Source: Rhizobium rosettiformans W3 (GTDB lineage: Bacteria; Pseudomonadota; Alphaproteobacteria; Rhizobiales; Rhizobiaceae). From it: DNA of 64,000 nucleotides. Position numbers and translations under genes: made by a program. Below the pieces are notes generated by a model. That model saw only the letters and a list, made by a program, of their open reading frames with translations, ran no database searches and had not been told where the DNA came from. This document shows, piece after piece, positions 46,537 through 55,346 of this stretch; position 1 is the stretch's first letter, and every line of letters starts with the position of its first letter. Location: assembly GCF_004912135.1 (NCBI RefSeq), contig NZ_STGU01000003.1, positions 124,001 through 188,000 of the forward strand, written 5' to 3'.

Positions 46537-48366
46537 TCAGCCTTCCAGCTCCTCGCGCAGCATTTCAAGCTCCAGCCATTCTTCTTCCATGCGTGTGACA
46601 TCGGCGCGCAGCTTTTCCATTTCGGCGGCGAGCTTGTTGAAGGTTGCCGGGTCCTTGGTGAAGAGGTTGGGATCGGCCATCTTCGCTTCGCGGGCGGCGA
46701 TCTCCTTCTCGGCCTTCTCCATTTCCTTCGGCAGGTTTTCGAGCGCAAACTTCTGCTTGAAGGAGAGCTTGCTCTTGCTGTTTGCGCTGCCGGTAGGCTT
46801 GCCGCCCGAGGATTCCTGGGCTTTCGCCTTCTCCGCCTTTTCGACGCGCTTGCGCTCGTCCTCGACGCCCTTGCGCTGGGCGAGCATGTCGGAATAGCCG
46901 CCGGCATATTCGATCCAGCGGCCATCGGGGGCATCCGGATTGGCCGGCGCGATGGTCGAGGTCACCGTGCGGTCGAGGAAGTCACGGTCGTGGCTGACGA
47001 GGATGACGGTGCCGGAATAGCCGGCGACGATTTCCTGCAGCAGATCGAGCGTCTCGATGTCGAGGTCGTTGGTCGGCTCGTCCAGGATCAGGAGGTTCGA
47101 GGGCTTGGCCATGATCCGCGCCAGCATCAGGCGGGCACGTTCGCCGCCCGAGAGGTTGCGGATCGGGGTGCGGGCCTGTTCCGGCTGGAAGAGGAAGTCC
47201 TTCATATAGCCGGTGACATGCTTCTGCTCGCCATTGACCAGAAGGTTTTCGCCGCGACCATCGGTCAGGTAATGGGCAAGGGAATCATCGGGATTCAGGT
47301 CCTCGCGCTTCTGGTCGAGGACTGCGATTTCGAGGTTGGTGCCGAGCTTCACCAGACCTTCGTCCGGCTCCAGCTGGCCCGTCAGCATTTTCAGGAGCGT
47401 CGTCTTGCCGGCGCCGTTCGGGCCGATCAGACCGATGCAGTCGCCGCGATGGACACGGATCGAGAAGGGCGCGACAATGGTGCGATCACCATAGGTCTTG
47501 GTGATCTTGTCGGCCTCGATGACCAGCTTGCCGCTTTCCTTGCCCTCGGTCACGGAGGCCTGGATCGTACCCTGGGGGCCCTTGTGGCCGCGGTAATTGG
47601 CACGCAGCGCCTGGAGATTGCCGAGGCGGCGCATATTGCGCTTGCGCCGCGCGGTGACCCCGTAGCGCAGCCAGTGTTCCTCACGCTCGATCTGACGACC
47701 GAGCTTGTGCTGCTCGATCTCTTCTTCTTCGAGCACCTGGTCGCGCCATTCCTCGAAATGGGCAAAGCCGCGGTTGAGGCGCCGAGACAGGCCGCGATCG
47801 AGCCAGACGGTGGCGGTCGAAATCTTTTCGAGGAAACGCCGGTCGTGGGAAATGAGGACGAGCGCACTGCGGCTTTTCGACAGCTCGCCTTCCAGCCACT
47901 CGATCGTCGGCAGGTCGAGATGGTTGGTCGGCTCGTCGAGCATCAGGATGTCCGGCTCGGGTGCGAGCACGCGGGCAAGGGCCGCACGGCGGGCTTCGCC
48001 GCCGGAGAGACGGGTCGGGTCTTCCTGACCGGTGAGACCGAGATGCTCCAAGAGGTAAGTGACGCGATAGGGATCGTCGCCCGGACCCAAGCCCGCTTCG
48101 GCATAGGCCTGGACGGTCGCGAATCCTGCGAAATCCGGGGCCTGTTCGAGATAACGAATGGTCGAGGCGGGGTGGCGGAAGACTTCGCCCGATTGGGCTT
48201 CGACGAGGCCGGCCGCGATCTTCATCAGCGTCGATTTGCCCGAGCCGTTGCGTCCCACCAGGCAGATGCGGTCGCCGGGCTCCACCTGCAGACCGGCACC
48301 GGCGAGCAAGGGCGTGCCGCCGAAGGAGAGATGGATATCGTCGAGTTTCAGAATGGGAGGCGCCAA
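46537..48366 (-). CDS. ABC-F family ATPase (Uup-like)
   Basis: About 609 residues with two ATPase cassettes and no membrane helices: Walker A GRNGSGKST and GPNGAGKTT, signatures LSGGEARRAALARVL and LSGGERARLMLARIM, Walker B LMLDEPTNHLD and LILDEPTNDLD, then a charged linker and a C-terminal coiled coil (about 545-609) as in Uup. Such proteins act at the ribosome or in DNA-junction processing. No ATG suits the N-terminus; a TTG at 48366 (then APPILKLDDIHLSFGG) has GGAG ten bases upstream and lies 4 bases after the TPK stop. Confidence 0.92.
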   Translation of the reverse strand: MAPPILKLDDIHLSFGGTPLLAGAGLQVEPGDRICLVGRNGSGKSTLMKIAAGLVEAQSGEVFRHPASTIRYLEQAPDFAGFATVQAYAEAGLGPGDDPYRVTYLLEHLGLTGQEDPTRLSGGEARRAALARVLAPEPDILMLDEPTNHLDLPTIEWLEGELSKSRSALVLISHDRRFLEKISTATVWLDRGLSRRLNRGFAHFEEWRDQVLEEEEIEQHKLGRQIEREEHWLRYGVTARRKRNMRRLGNLQALRANYRGHKGPQGTIQASVTEGKESGKLVIEADKITKTYGDRTIVAPFSIRVHRGDCIGLIGPNGAGKTTLLKMLTGQLEPDEGLVKLGTNLEIAVLDQKREDLNPDDSLAHYLTDGRGENLLVNGEQKHVTGYMKDFLFQPEQARTPIRNLSGGERARLMLARIMAKPSNLLILDEPTNDLDIETLDLLQEIVAGYSGTVILVSHDRDFLDRTVTSTIAPANPDAPDGRWIEYAGGYSDMLAQRKGVEDERKRVEKAEKAKAQESSGGKPTGSANSKSKLSFKQKFALENLPKEMEKAEKEIAAREAKMADPNLFTKDPATFNKLAAEMEKLRADVTRMEEEWLELEMLREELEG

Positions 48367-48370
48367 GGCA

Positions 48371-49024
48371 TCAGGCTCCGGAAAGATCGTAAGGGCGGGC
48401 GAGCAGCATGGCCCGGCCACGGGACAGCGAGACCGAGATCGGCCCCTCGGCAATGTTGGAGATCGTGCGCGACGAGCCAAAAGGCAGTTTGAAATCCTGC
48501 AAAGGATAGCGCGCGTTGTTGATCGTCAGGCCTTCGAGCGTGGTGAAGCCGAGGACCGAGAAGAGCGCGCCTTTGGGAAGCTCGAGGGCGAGTTCGCTGT
48601 CCTCCGCGAAAGGATAGGCCTCTTCCTCGCCCGAGGTCAGCACCACTTCATAACCGTCTTCGACGAGGCCGAGCGCATTCAGATAGTGCTGGAGCGCATG
48701 GTCGGAGCGTTCGCCACCCAGCGCACCGGCGAAAATCAGGCGCGTGGCACCGCGAGCGATCGCTTCGGCGACGGCGATCTCGCCATCGGTCGCGGCTTTG
48801 GCGGCCGGGTAGGTGCGGCGCTCCACCGAGGGAAAGCGTTCGATCAAGGCCGCGTCGCTGCTGTCGAAATCTCCGACCCAGAGCTCCGGCAAGACATTCA
48901 GCTCAAGGGCGTGACGCATGCCGCTGTCGGCCGCGATCACGCGGCTTACTTGCGTCAGGGCGCGCAGGCGGTCGGTTACGGTCAGGGTGCCGCCGAGCAG
49001 GAGGGTGAAGGAGGTGGCGTTCAT
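48371..49024 (-). CDS. Thiamine pyrophosphokinase
   Basis: Transfers pyrophosphate from ATP to thiamine, the salvage route to TPP. The 217 residues have the substrate block LLLGGTLTVTDRL, VIAADSGMRHALEL, the metal-binding DFDSSD, TYPAAKAATDGEIAVAEA and GGERSDHALQHYLNAL. ATGs at 49036 (MGRR) and 49024 (MNATS) are both possible; the latter has a GGCAGG site. It works with the nearby thiBPQ importer, although it is not in the same transcript. Confidence 0.93.
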   Translation of the reverse strand: MNATSFTLLLGGTLTVTDRLRALTQVSRVIAADSGMRHALELNVLPELWVGDFDSSDAALIERFPSVERRTYPAAKAATDGEIAVAEAIARGATRLIFAGALGGERSDHALQHYLNALGLVEDGYEVVLTSGEEEAYPFAEDSELALELPKGALFSVLGFTTLEGLTINNARYPLQDFKLPFGSSRTISNIAEGPISVSLSRGRAMLLARPYDLSGA

Positions 49025-49146
49025 GCGCCTGCCCATACCGCATCTTCACCCGAAAGGGAAAGGAGAATGCGTCGCAGACAGCGCTGGACTGCTTGTGACA
49101 GACTTCCCGGACCAGCCGTTTCAGGCATGGTCCGGGTCTAACGATT

Positions 49147-49284
49147 TCAGCGCTTCTTGGGAGAAGCGGCCTCCGCACTCTTGATCTGCGTGGTGAAGGT
49201 CGAAACCGGGGTTGCTGCCGGCTTGGCCTTGTCCTGTTTCGGCTTCCTTACTTCGCGGTTCGAACGCTGCTGGCCTTTAGCCAT
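49147..49284 (-). CDS. Small basic protein, conserved in Rhizobiales
   Basis: 45 residues, MAKGQQRSNREVRKPKQDK at the start, very rich in Lys/Arg/Gln and ending EAASPKKR. Short proteins starting MAKGQ-RSN-E-KKPK recur in Rhizobiales genomes but have no assigned function; the composition suggests nucleic-acid binding. A GGAAACC sequence precedes the ATG. Its first 37 bases overlap the end of the upstream gene in a different frame. Confidence 0.7.
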   Translation of the reverse strand: MAKGQQRSNREVRKPKQDKAKPAATPVSTFTTQIKSAEAASPKKR

Positions 49285-49529
49285 GATGTGGTTTCCTTCT
49301 TCGGCGTGGCCGGTGCCCGGGCGGATGCCTTGCTGCGGCTTGGATCGATATCGGTTTCGGCGATGCAACGGTCGAAGCTCTCGCTTTCGAAACGCACGCG
49401 GTATTGCCTGCTGCCGCCCGTTTCGGGGAGCGTCGCCAGCACCTTGCAGGAGCCATTGCTGCGGGCGAGGCGGATGGGGCCATCTTTCAGCGTTACTGTG
49501 TCGCCGATGGAATAAAGGTGTCTGGTCAA
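49248..49529 (-). CDS. Conserved hypothetical protein (93 aa)
   Basis: The readable core is SIGDTVTLKDGPIRLARSNGSCKVLATLPETGG ... RVRFESESFDRCIAETDID, a small beta-rich domain seen in rhizobial proteins of unknown function. The TTG at 49529 with GGAG six bases upstream gives the likely start (LTRHLYSIGD); an ATG at 49571 (MSVPTAASQL) has no ribosome-binding site. It overlaps the next small gene by 37 bases, suggesting coupled translation. Confidence 0.68.
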   Translation of the reverse strand: MTRHLYSIGDTVTLKDGPIRLARSNGSCKVLATLPETGGSRQYRVRFESESFDRCIAETDIDPSRSKASARAPATPKKETTSWLKASSVRTAK

Positions 49530-49890
49530 GCGGGTCTCCTGCAGCTGGGAGGCTGCGGTCGGGACAGACATCCATGAGAGATGCGGGTCGGACAGAACGT
49601 CCGCCGGTCTACAGGAGACTGCCGTTATAAGAGGCATTGCTGCCGGACCAATTGGTCCAGACTGCGAATAGTGGGTCGATGAGAAGGTCGGTGATGTCCG
49701 GAGCCCGAAATTCCGTCCTTGCGGATGGGGCACTTGCAGACGGACACGCATCAGCGTTCATGGGATGCAGCCTGTCAGATTGCTGGGAAAACACAAGCTA
49801 TTTCTGCCAAATGGTCGAAAGCCGCACCTGTGCTTGCACCCGGTCACACGCGTCACTACGTTGCCGCCGAGTATGGAGCGAGGCTCAGTT
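49530..49890. other. Intergenic region with a perfect 14-bp palindrome
   Basis: 361 bases between the small divergent gene and moxR. It must hold both promoters. GGACCAATTGGTCC (49645-49658) is a perfect 14-bp palindrome and a plausible operator for a dimeric regulator. Nothing else recognisable was found; longer open frames here read into moxR and lack homology. Confidence 0.55.
49645..49658. promoter_or_regulatory. Perfect palindrome, candidate operator
   Basis: GGACCAATTGGTCC is its own reverse complement. It lies about 115 bases upstream of the 93-residue gene start and 230 bases upstream of moxR. The regulator is unknown; the ACCAATTGGT core recalls GntR-type operators in general form only. 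Confidence 0.45.
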
Positions 49891-50733
49891 ATGATGCAGT
49901 TTCAAGGTACCGCCGACTATGTGGCTGACAAGGATCTGATGGTTGCGGTCAATGCCGCGATCCGGCTGGAGCGGCCGCTTCTGGTCAAAGGGGAACCCGG
50001 CACCGGCAAGACCGAACTTGCGCGCCAGGTTGCCGCCGCACTCGGTCTCGACATGCTGGAATGGAATGTCAAGTCGACCACCAAGGCGCAGCAGGGGCTT
50101 TACGAGTATGACGCCGTCTCGCGCCTGCGCGACAGCCAGCTTGGGGACGTCCGCGTCAACGACGTCAGAAACTACATCCGCCGGGGCAAGCTCTGGCAGG
50201 CCTTTGCCGCAGAGCGCAAGACGGTTCTGCTGATCGACGAGATCGACAAGGCGGATATCGAGTTTCCGAATGATCTTCTGCAGGAACTCGACCGGATGGA
50301 GTTTCACGTCTACGAGACGGGTGAGACGGTGACGGCGAAGATCCGGCCGATCGTGATCATCACTTCCAACAACGAAAAGGAACTGCCGGACGCTTTCCTG
50401 CGCCGCTGCTTCTTCCACTACATCCGCTTTCCCGATGCCGAGACGCTGGAGAAAATCGTCGAGGTTCACTATCCCGGCATCAAGAAGACCTTGCTGCGCA
50501 ATGCGCTGACGCAATTCTACGAGATCCGCGAAACGCCGGGGCTGAAAAAGAAGCCTTCGACATCGGAAGCGCTTGACTGGATCAGGCTTCTCGTCGCCGA
50601 GGATGTCGACCCGGCTGACCTGCGCGGGGAGGTGAAGAATGCCCTGCCGAAGCTGCACGGCGCTCTCCTGAAGAACGAGCAGGATGTGCATCTCTTCGAG
50701 CGTCTCGCCTTCATGGCGCGGCGAGATCGCTGA
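49891..50733 (+). CDS. MoxR-family AAA+ ATPase
   Basis: 280 residues: Walker A GEPGTGKTE (about 32-40), Walker B VLLIDEIDKAD, sensor 1 IITSNNEKELPDAFLRRC with the arginine finger. The pattern FQGTADYVADKDLMVAVNAAI at the start is that of the MoxR subgroup partnered with CoxE-like VWA proteins in metal-centre or complex maturation. The VWA partner is not adjacent but a CoxE-like gene lies at 30386-31570. Two ATGs (49891, 49894) follow GAGCGAGG. Confidence 0.9.
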   Translation: MMQFQGTADYVADKDLMVAVNAAIRLERPLLVKGEPGTGKTELARQVAAALGLDMLEWNVKSTTKAQQGLYEYDAVSRLRDSQLGDVRVNDVRNYIRRGKLWQAFAAERKTVLLIDEIDKADIEFPNDLLQELDRMEFHVYETGETVTAKIRPIVIITSNNEKELPDAFLRRCFFHYIRFPDAETLEKIVEVHYPGIKKTLLRNALTQFYEIRETPGLKKKPSTSEALDWIRLLVAEDVDPADLRGEVKNALPKLHGALLKNEQDVHLFERLAFMARRDR

Positions 50734-50785
50734 GATTGGGGTAGGGATCGCTTGGCAGCGGCTGCCGCACGAGCTTGTCCTCACG

Positions 50786-50811
50786 AAAAAAGGCTCCGCA
50801 AGCGAGGCCTC
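50786..50811 (-). terminator. Probable terminator of bfr
   Basis: On the minus strand GGCCTCGC, TTGC loop and a partly matched GCGGAGCC are followed by six Ts. It lies about 25 bases beyond the bfr stop. Confidence 0.7.
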
Positions 50812-50834
50812 TCGTGGTCGGTTGAATGCTCGGA

Positions 50835-51320
50835 TTATTCGGCGGAATCGGCCGAATCGGCGTTGAGTTGGCCGTATTTTTCTTCGCCGATCTTGGACAG
50901 AAGCTCGAGCTGGGTCTCGAGGAAGTCGATATGGCCTTCTTCGTCCATCAGCAATTCTTCGAAGATCTTCATCGAGACGTAGTCACCGGCCTGATGACAG
51001 ATGTCGCGGGAGGCCTTGTAGGCGGTGCGGGCGTCGTATTCGCCGGCGAGGTCGGCTTCCAGGACTTCCTTGACGTTCTGGCCGATGCGCAGTGGAGCGA
51101 CCTGCTGGAGGTTCGGGTGACCTTCGAGGAAGATGATCCGGTCGATGAGCTTGTCGGCGTGCTGCATTTCCTCGATCGACTCGGCGCGCTCCTTCTTGGC
51201 GAGCTTCGTGTAGCCCCAGTCGTTCAGCAGGCGGTAGTGCAGCCAGTACTGATTGACCGCGCCAAGCTCGAGGAACAGCGCCTCGTTGAGCCGTTCAATG
51301 ACCTTCGGATCACCCTTCAT
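50835..51320 (-). CDS. bfr: Bacterioferritin
   Basis: Iron-storage ferritin with 24 subunits and heme at subunit interfaces. The 161 residues keep the ferroxidase ligands Glu18, Glu51 and His54, the heme-binding Met52, and the [16 protein letters not shown] block with the remaining ligands. The N-terminus [21 protein letters not shown] is canonical. An Irr-type palindrome lies 70 bases upstream, and bfd, encoding the electron donor that releases the iron, lies 212 bases upstream in the same direction. Confidence 0.97.
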   Translation of the reverse strand: MKGDPKVIERLNEALFLELGAVNQYWLHYRLLNDWGYTKLAKKERAESIEEMQHADKLIDRIIFLEGHPNLQQVAPLRIGQNVKEVLEADLAGEYDARTAYKASRDICHQAGDYVSMKIFEELLMDEEGHIDFLETQLELLSKIGEEKYGQLNADSADSAE

Positions 51321-51389
51321 GATGTTCGTCCCTTATGTGAATGGAATGTTGCAACTTTATCGATGACGCCCGGGTGTGTCGAGAGTTTT

Positions 51390-51404
51390 TTAGAAAGATT
51401 CTAA
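51390..51404 (-). promoter_or_regulatory. Iron control element (probable Irr box) upstream of bfr
   Basis: TTAGAAAGATTCTAA is a perfect inverted repeat with 6-bp arms and a 3-base centre, the form of the rhizobial iron control element bound by Irr. It lies 70 bases before the bfr start, consistent with repression of iron storage when iron is scarce. Confidence 0.75.
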
Positions 51405-51532
51405 TTCTGCGGGTTGAGCCTAGTATGCCCTATGCAGAGCCCGCGGCAAAGCCAGAGGCATTGCCGGAAAGACAGGTAAATTGCATTGGGGGATGGGAGT
51501 TCGAGCGGGAATGACCGACGGGAAAGCAACCG

Positions 51533-51856
51533 TCAGCCCGCAGCGCGCCTCGCCTCGATCATCGCCTGACGGCGCGCGGCAAGGGCGGCCTTCTGCTCTT
51601 CATGGAACTGCTTCAGGCGCTCCATGAAATTGATGACCTTGGTTTCTTCGGTCTGGCGGACGGCGTGGTATTCCTGGGTGGTGCGGATGATGAGATCGAC
51701 GACGTTCGGGAAGCAGCCACAGCAGCGACCGCGCTTGCCCATGGCATGGTAAACCTTGCCGGGGACGATCAGCTGCCAACAGTCCTCATCGAGCATCTCG
51801 TTGATGACGGCCTTGATCTCTTTGTCGGTGATGTAATTGCAGCTGCAGACCAGCAT
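51533..51856 (-). CDS. bfd: Bacterioferritin-associated ferredoxin-like (2Fe-2S) protein
   Basis: 107 residues with a BFD-like [2Fe-2S] domain: MLVCSCNYITDKEIKAVI supplies two Cys and GRCCGCFPNVVDLI the others. Bfd reduces bacterioferritin to release iron. The C-terminal 40 residues (ERLKQFHEEQKAALAARRQAM) form a charged helical extension absent from the 64-residue E. coli protein. The ATG at 51856 is preferred; an upstream ATG (51883) adds nine residues. Confidence 0.9.
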   Translation of the reverse strand: MLVCSCNYITDKEIKAVINEMLDEDCWQLIVPGKVYHAMGKRGRCCGCFPNVVDLIIRTTQEYHAVRQTEETKVINFMERLKQFHEEQKAALAARRQAMIEARRAAG

Positions 51857-51973
51857 GGTCGGGGCTCTCGTCAAACATGACATTCACTGTCGTCTTTCTC
51901 GTAAACACGATGCGCTTTGTCAAGAAAATTCGAGGGACCGGCGACAGATGTGATCGAAAGCCCGAGCCGGCGT

Positions 51974-54900
51974 TCAATGGAAATTGCGTCCCTTCGGCAT
52001 GAGATCGGCCATGGCACTGCGCCGGGGATGGCCGGGAGGTGGCGCGGCCACAAGGGCGGGACGCGGGGTTTTCTCCTGCTTGGCCTGCCGTTGATCGACG
52101 CCCGGGCGGCGCACTTCATCGGCATGGGCGAGGGTGTCGAGCGTCTTCAGATCGCCCAGAAGCAGACCGAGGCGGGAGCTGGCATCGACCAGATGGTCGG
52201 CCACGACATGGATGACACCATGGGCCTTTTGCAGGCGTCCCCGCAGCGCCACCAGCCGGGCACCCATGACAACGGGACGATAGCGCTCAAAGACCTTGGG
52301 CCAGACAATGACATTGGATGTTCCCGTCTCGTCTTCGAGCGTCATGAAGATCACGCCCTTGGCCGAGCCGGGGCGCTGGCGCACGAGCACGAGGCCGGCA
52401 ATTTCCACCTTTGCCCCATGCGGCAGGCGTTCCAGATCTGCCGCCGAGCGGAGGCCTGCGCGATGCATGGCGTCGCGCAGAAAGGAGACGGGATGCGCCT
52501 TCAAGGAGAAGGTTAGCGTGCGGTAATCGCTCAGCACCTCTTCCCCCGGCGGCATGCGGGGAAGAAGCATCTCGGCCTCGTCCTGAAGATCGTCCTGGCG
52601 GACCGTTTCGAACAGCGGCAGGACTTCGACGGCCGCGTCTCCATCCAGCGCCTGGGCAGCCCAGAGGGCATCGCGCCTCGACAGGCCGAGGGACGAGAAA
52701 CAGTCCGCATCCGCAAGCTTTTCGATCACGGCCCGGGGAAGCCGGGTGCGCAGCCACAGGTCGCGAACGGAATCATAGCCCTTTCCCCGTCGCGCAACGA
52801 GGAGATCGGCGGCGTCTTTCGGGAGACCCTTGATCTGGCGAAAACCGAGGCGCACGGCCTGTTTCGAGCGGATGACGCTTCTCATCATGCGATGACGCGG
52901 GGTGATGCGATCCGGATCGAAGGCGCATGATCCGTTTTCATTGCCTTCCAGGAGGCAATCGAACTCAGAATGATTGACGTCGACGGGACGGATATCGACA
53001 CCGTGTTCGCGCGCATCGCGCACCAGCTGGGCGGGCGCGTAAAAGCCCATGGGCTGGGAGTTCAGGATCGCGGCGCAAAAGACATCCGGGTAAAAAGCCT
53101 TAAACCAGCAGGAGACATAAACCAGCAGGGCAAAAGAGGCGGCATGGCTTTCGGGAAAGCCGTATTCGCCGAAACCCTCGATCTGGCTGAAGCAGCGGGC
53201 GGCGAATTCGGGATCATAGCCCCGTCGCACCATGCCTTCCACCATGCGTTTCTGGAAGCTCGAGACCTGGCCAGTGCGGCGGAAGGTGGCCATGGCGCGC
53301 CTGAGGCGGTCGGCCTCTGCGGGGGTGAACTCGGCCGCCGTGATGGCGATCTGCATCGCCTGTTCCTGGAAGAGCGGTACACCGAGCGTGCGCTCCAGCA
53401 CGGTGCGCAGTTCTTCGCTGGGGTAATCGATCGGCCGACCTGCAAGCTTGTCTTCACGGCGCTTGAGATAGGGATGGACCATGTTGCCCTGGATGGGGCC
53501 AGGCCGGACGATCGCGACCTCGATCACCAGATCATAGAATTCGCGCGGCTTCAGCCGGGGCAGCATGCTCATCTGGGCGCGGCTTTCGATCTGGAAGACG
53601 CCGAGTGTGTCGGCGCGGCAGATCATGTCGTATACCTCAGGACATTGGTCCTGGTTGACCGAGGCGAGGGTCTCGTGGCGATCGTAATGGCTCGACAAGA
53701 GCTTGAAGGCCTTGGCGAGACAGGTGAGCATGCCGAGCGCCAGCACGTCGATCTTCAGGATCTTCAAGGTGTCGAGATCATCCTTGTCCCATTCGACCAT
53801 GAAGCGGCCATCGGCCGTGTTCATGATCGGCACGACTTCGTCGAGACGATCGCGCGTGATGACGAAGCCGCCGACATGTTGCGACAGGTGGCGGGGAAAG
53901 CCCTGCAGGGTCTGGGCATAGTTCAGCACACGCCGGGTGGTGGGATCCTGCAGGTCGAGACCTGCTGCGTTTGCCTGTTCCTCGGTGAAGTCGTTGGTCC
54001 ACCAGCCCCAGATCGAGCCGGCAAGCGCCGACTGGACATCTTCCGAAAGGCCGAAAGCTTTTGCGACCTCGCGACCGGCCGAGCGGGCGCGGTAGCTGAT
54101 GACGGCGGCGGTCAGGGCTGCATGTTCCCGGCCATAGGTTTCATAGATGAAGCGGATGACATCCTCCCGCTTCTCGTGTTCGAAATCGACATCGATATCA
54201 GGTGGTTCGTCGCGTTCGGTGGAGATGAAGCGATCGAAGAGCAGCGTCGTCTTCTGCGGGTCGACTTCGGTAATGCCGAGACAGAAGCAGACGGCAGAAT
54301 TGGCCGCGGATCCGCGACCCTGACAGAGAATGCCGACCTCTCGGGCATGGCAGACGATCCGGTAGACGGTCAGGAAGTAGGGCTCGTAGCGTTTTTCCGC
54401 GATGAGTTTCAGCTCATAGTCCAGGAGACCCAGGACCTTCTTTGGAATGTCGTCCCCATAGCGTTTGCGGGCGCCCTCATAGGTCAGGCGGCGCAGCGCG
54501 CGGGCCGGGGATTCGCCATCGAAGATCTCGTCGGGATATTGATGCGACAGCTCGTCCAGCGAAAAATTCAGCCGGCTAAAGAAACGTATATTGTTGTCGA
54601 GCGCTTCGGGCCAGGCGCGCAGCAGACGGGCCATTTCGGCCGGGCTCTTCAGGTGCCGTTCGGCATGGGGATGCAGGCGCAGACCGGCTTCGGCGATCGG
54701 CAGATGCTCGCGGATCGCGACGACGACATCGGCAACGGGCTTGCGGTCCGGCGCGTGGTAAAACGCGTCATTCGTGGCGATCAGCGGCAGGCCGAGACGG
54801 TCGGCGATCCCGCCGAGTTCGGCGAAGGTCTTCTGGTCGAAACCATCGTAGCGAGGTGTCAGAGCAAGGTAGAGGCGGCTCTCCAGCTGGGCGCGGATGG

Positions 54901-55336
54901 GGGCCAGACTGGTCTCGAAGGTCTGGACATCGGCGGTTTCGGGCAGCGAAGGCGGCATGGCCACGAAGAGAAGATCCCCGGACCATTCCAGAAGATCCGC
55001 CTGCCAGAGGGTGCAGACCCCCTTCTTCGAGCGCAGATTGCCCTGGCTCAGCATGCGGCAGAGATTGCCCCATCCCTTACGGTTCATCGGATAGGCAAGC
55101 AGTTCCGGCGTGTCGTCGTCAAAGACGAGCCGCGCTCCGGGGCGGAATTCCAGACCGTTCAGCTTGGCGGAGGCATGCAGGCGCACTACACCGGCGACCG
55201 TGTTTCGATCTGCAAGGCCGAGACCCGAGAGACCGAGAAGGAGTGCGCGCTCCACCAGTTCCTCGGCATGGGATGCCCCATCCAGGAAGGAAAAGTTGCT
55301 GCGCAATCCGATCTCGTAAAAGGGCTGAACGGTCAT
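51974..55336 (-). CDS. dnaE2: Error-prone DNA polymerase DnaE2
   Basis: 1120-residue C-family polymerase for SOS mutagenesis. An N-terminal PHP domain ([23 protein letters not shown]), the polymerase active-site aspartates in [30 protein letters not shown] and the C-terminal OB-fold ([22 protein letters not shown]) are all present. Compared with DnaE1 it lacks the beta-clamp and tau-binding tail. It forms the imuA-imuB-dnaE2 operon; imuB ends 10 bases upstream. LexA control is inferred from the box before imuA. Confidence 0.97.
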   Translation of the reverse strand: MTVQPFYEIGLRSNFSFLDGASHAEELVERALLLGLSGLGLADRNTVAGVVRLHASAKLNGLEFRPGARLVFDDDTPELLAYPMNRKGWGNLCRMLSQGNLRSKKGVCTLWQADLLEWSGDLLFVAMPPSLPETADVQTFETSLAPIRAQLESRLYLALTPRYDGFDQKTFAELGGIADRLGLPLIATNDAFYHAPDRKPVADVVVAIREHLPIAEAGLRLHPHAERHLKSPAEMARLLRAWPEALDNNIRFFSRLNFSLDELSHQYPDEIFDGESPARALRRLTYEGARKRYGDDIPKKVLGLLDYELKLIAEKRYEPYFLTVYRIVCHAREVGILCQGRGSAANSAVCFCLGITEVDPQKTTLLFDRFISTERDEPPDIDVDFEHEKREDVIRFIYETYGREHAALTAAVISYRARSAGREVAKAFGLSEDVQSALAGSIWGWWTNDFTEEQANAAGLDLQDPTTRRVLNYAQTLQGFPRHLSQHVGGFVITRDRLDEVVPIMNTADGRFMVEWDKDDLDTLKILKIDVLALGMLTCLAKAFKLLSSHYDRHETLASVNQDQCPEVYDMICRADTLGVFQIESRAQMSMLPRLKPREFYDLVIEVAIVRPGPIQGNMVHPYLKRREDKLAGRPIDYPSEELRTVLERTLGVPLFQEQAMQIAITAAEFTPAEADRLRRAMATFRRTGQVSSFQKRMVEGMVRRGYDPEFAARCFSQIEGFGEYGFPESHAASFALLVYVSCWFKAFYPDVFCAAILNSQPMGFYAPAQLVRDAREHGVDIRPVDVNHSEFDCLLEGNENGSCAFDPDRITPRHRMMRSVIRSKQAVRLGFRQIKGLPKDAADLLVARRGKGYDSVRDLWLRTRLPRAVIEKLADADCFSSLGLSRRDALWAAQALDGDAAVEVLPLFETVRQDDLQDEAEMLLPRMPPGEEVLSDYRTLTFSLKAHPVSFLRDAMHRAGLRSAADLERLPHGAKVEIAGLVLVRQRPGSAKGVIFMTLEDETGTSNVIVWPKVFERYRPVVMGARLVALRGRLQKAHGVIHVVADHLVDASSRLGLLLGDLKTLDTLAHADEVRRPGVDQRQAKQEKTPRPALVAAPPPGHPRRSAMADLMPKGRNFH

Positions 55337-55346
55337 GGCTCATGCC

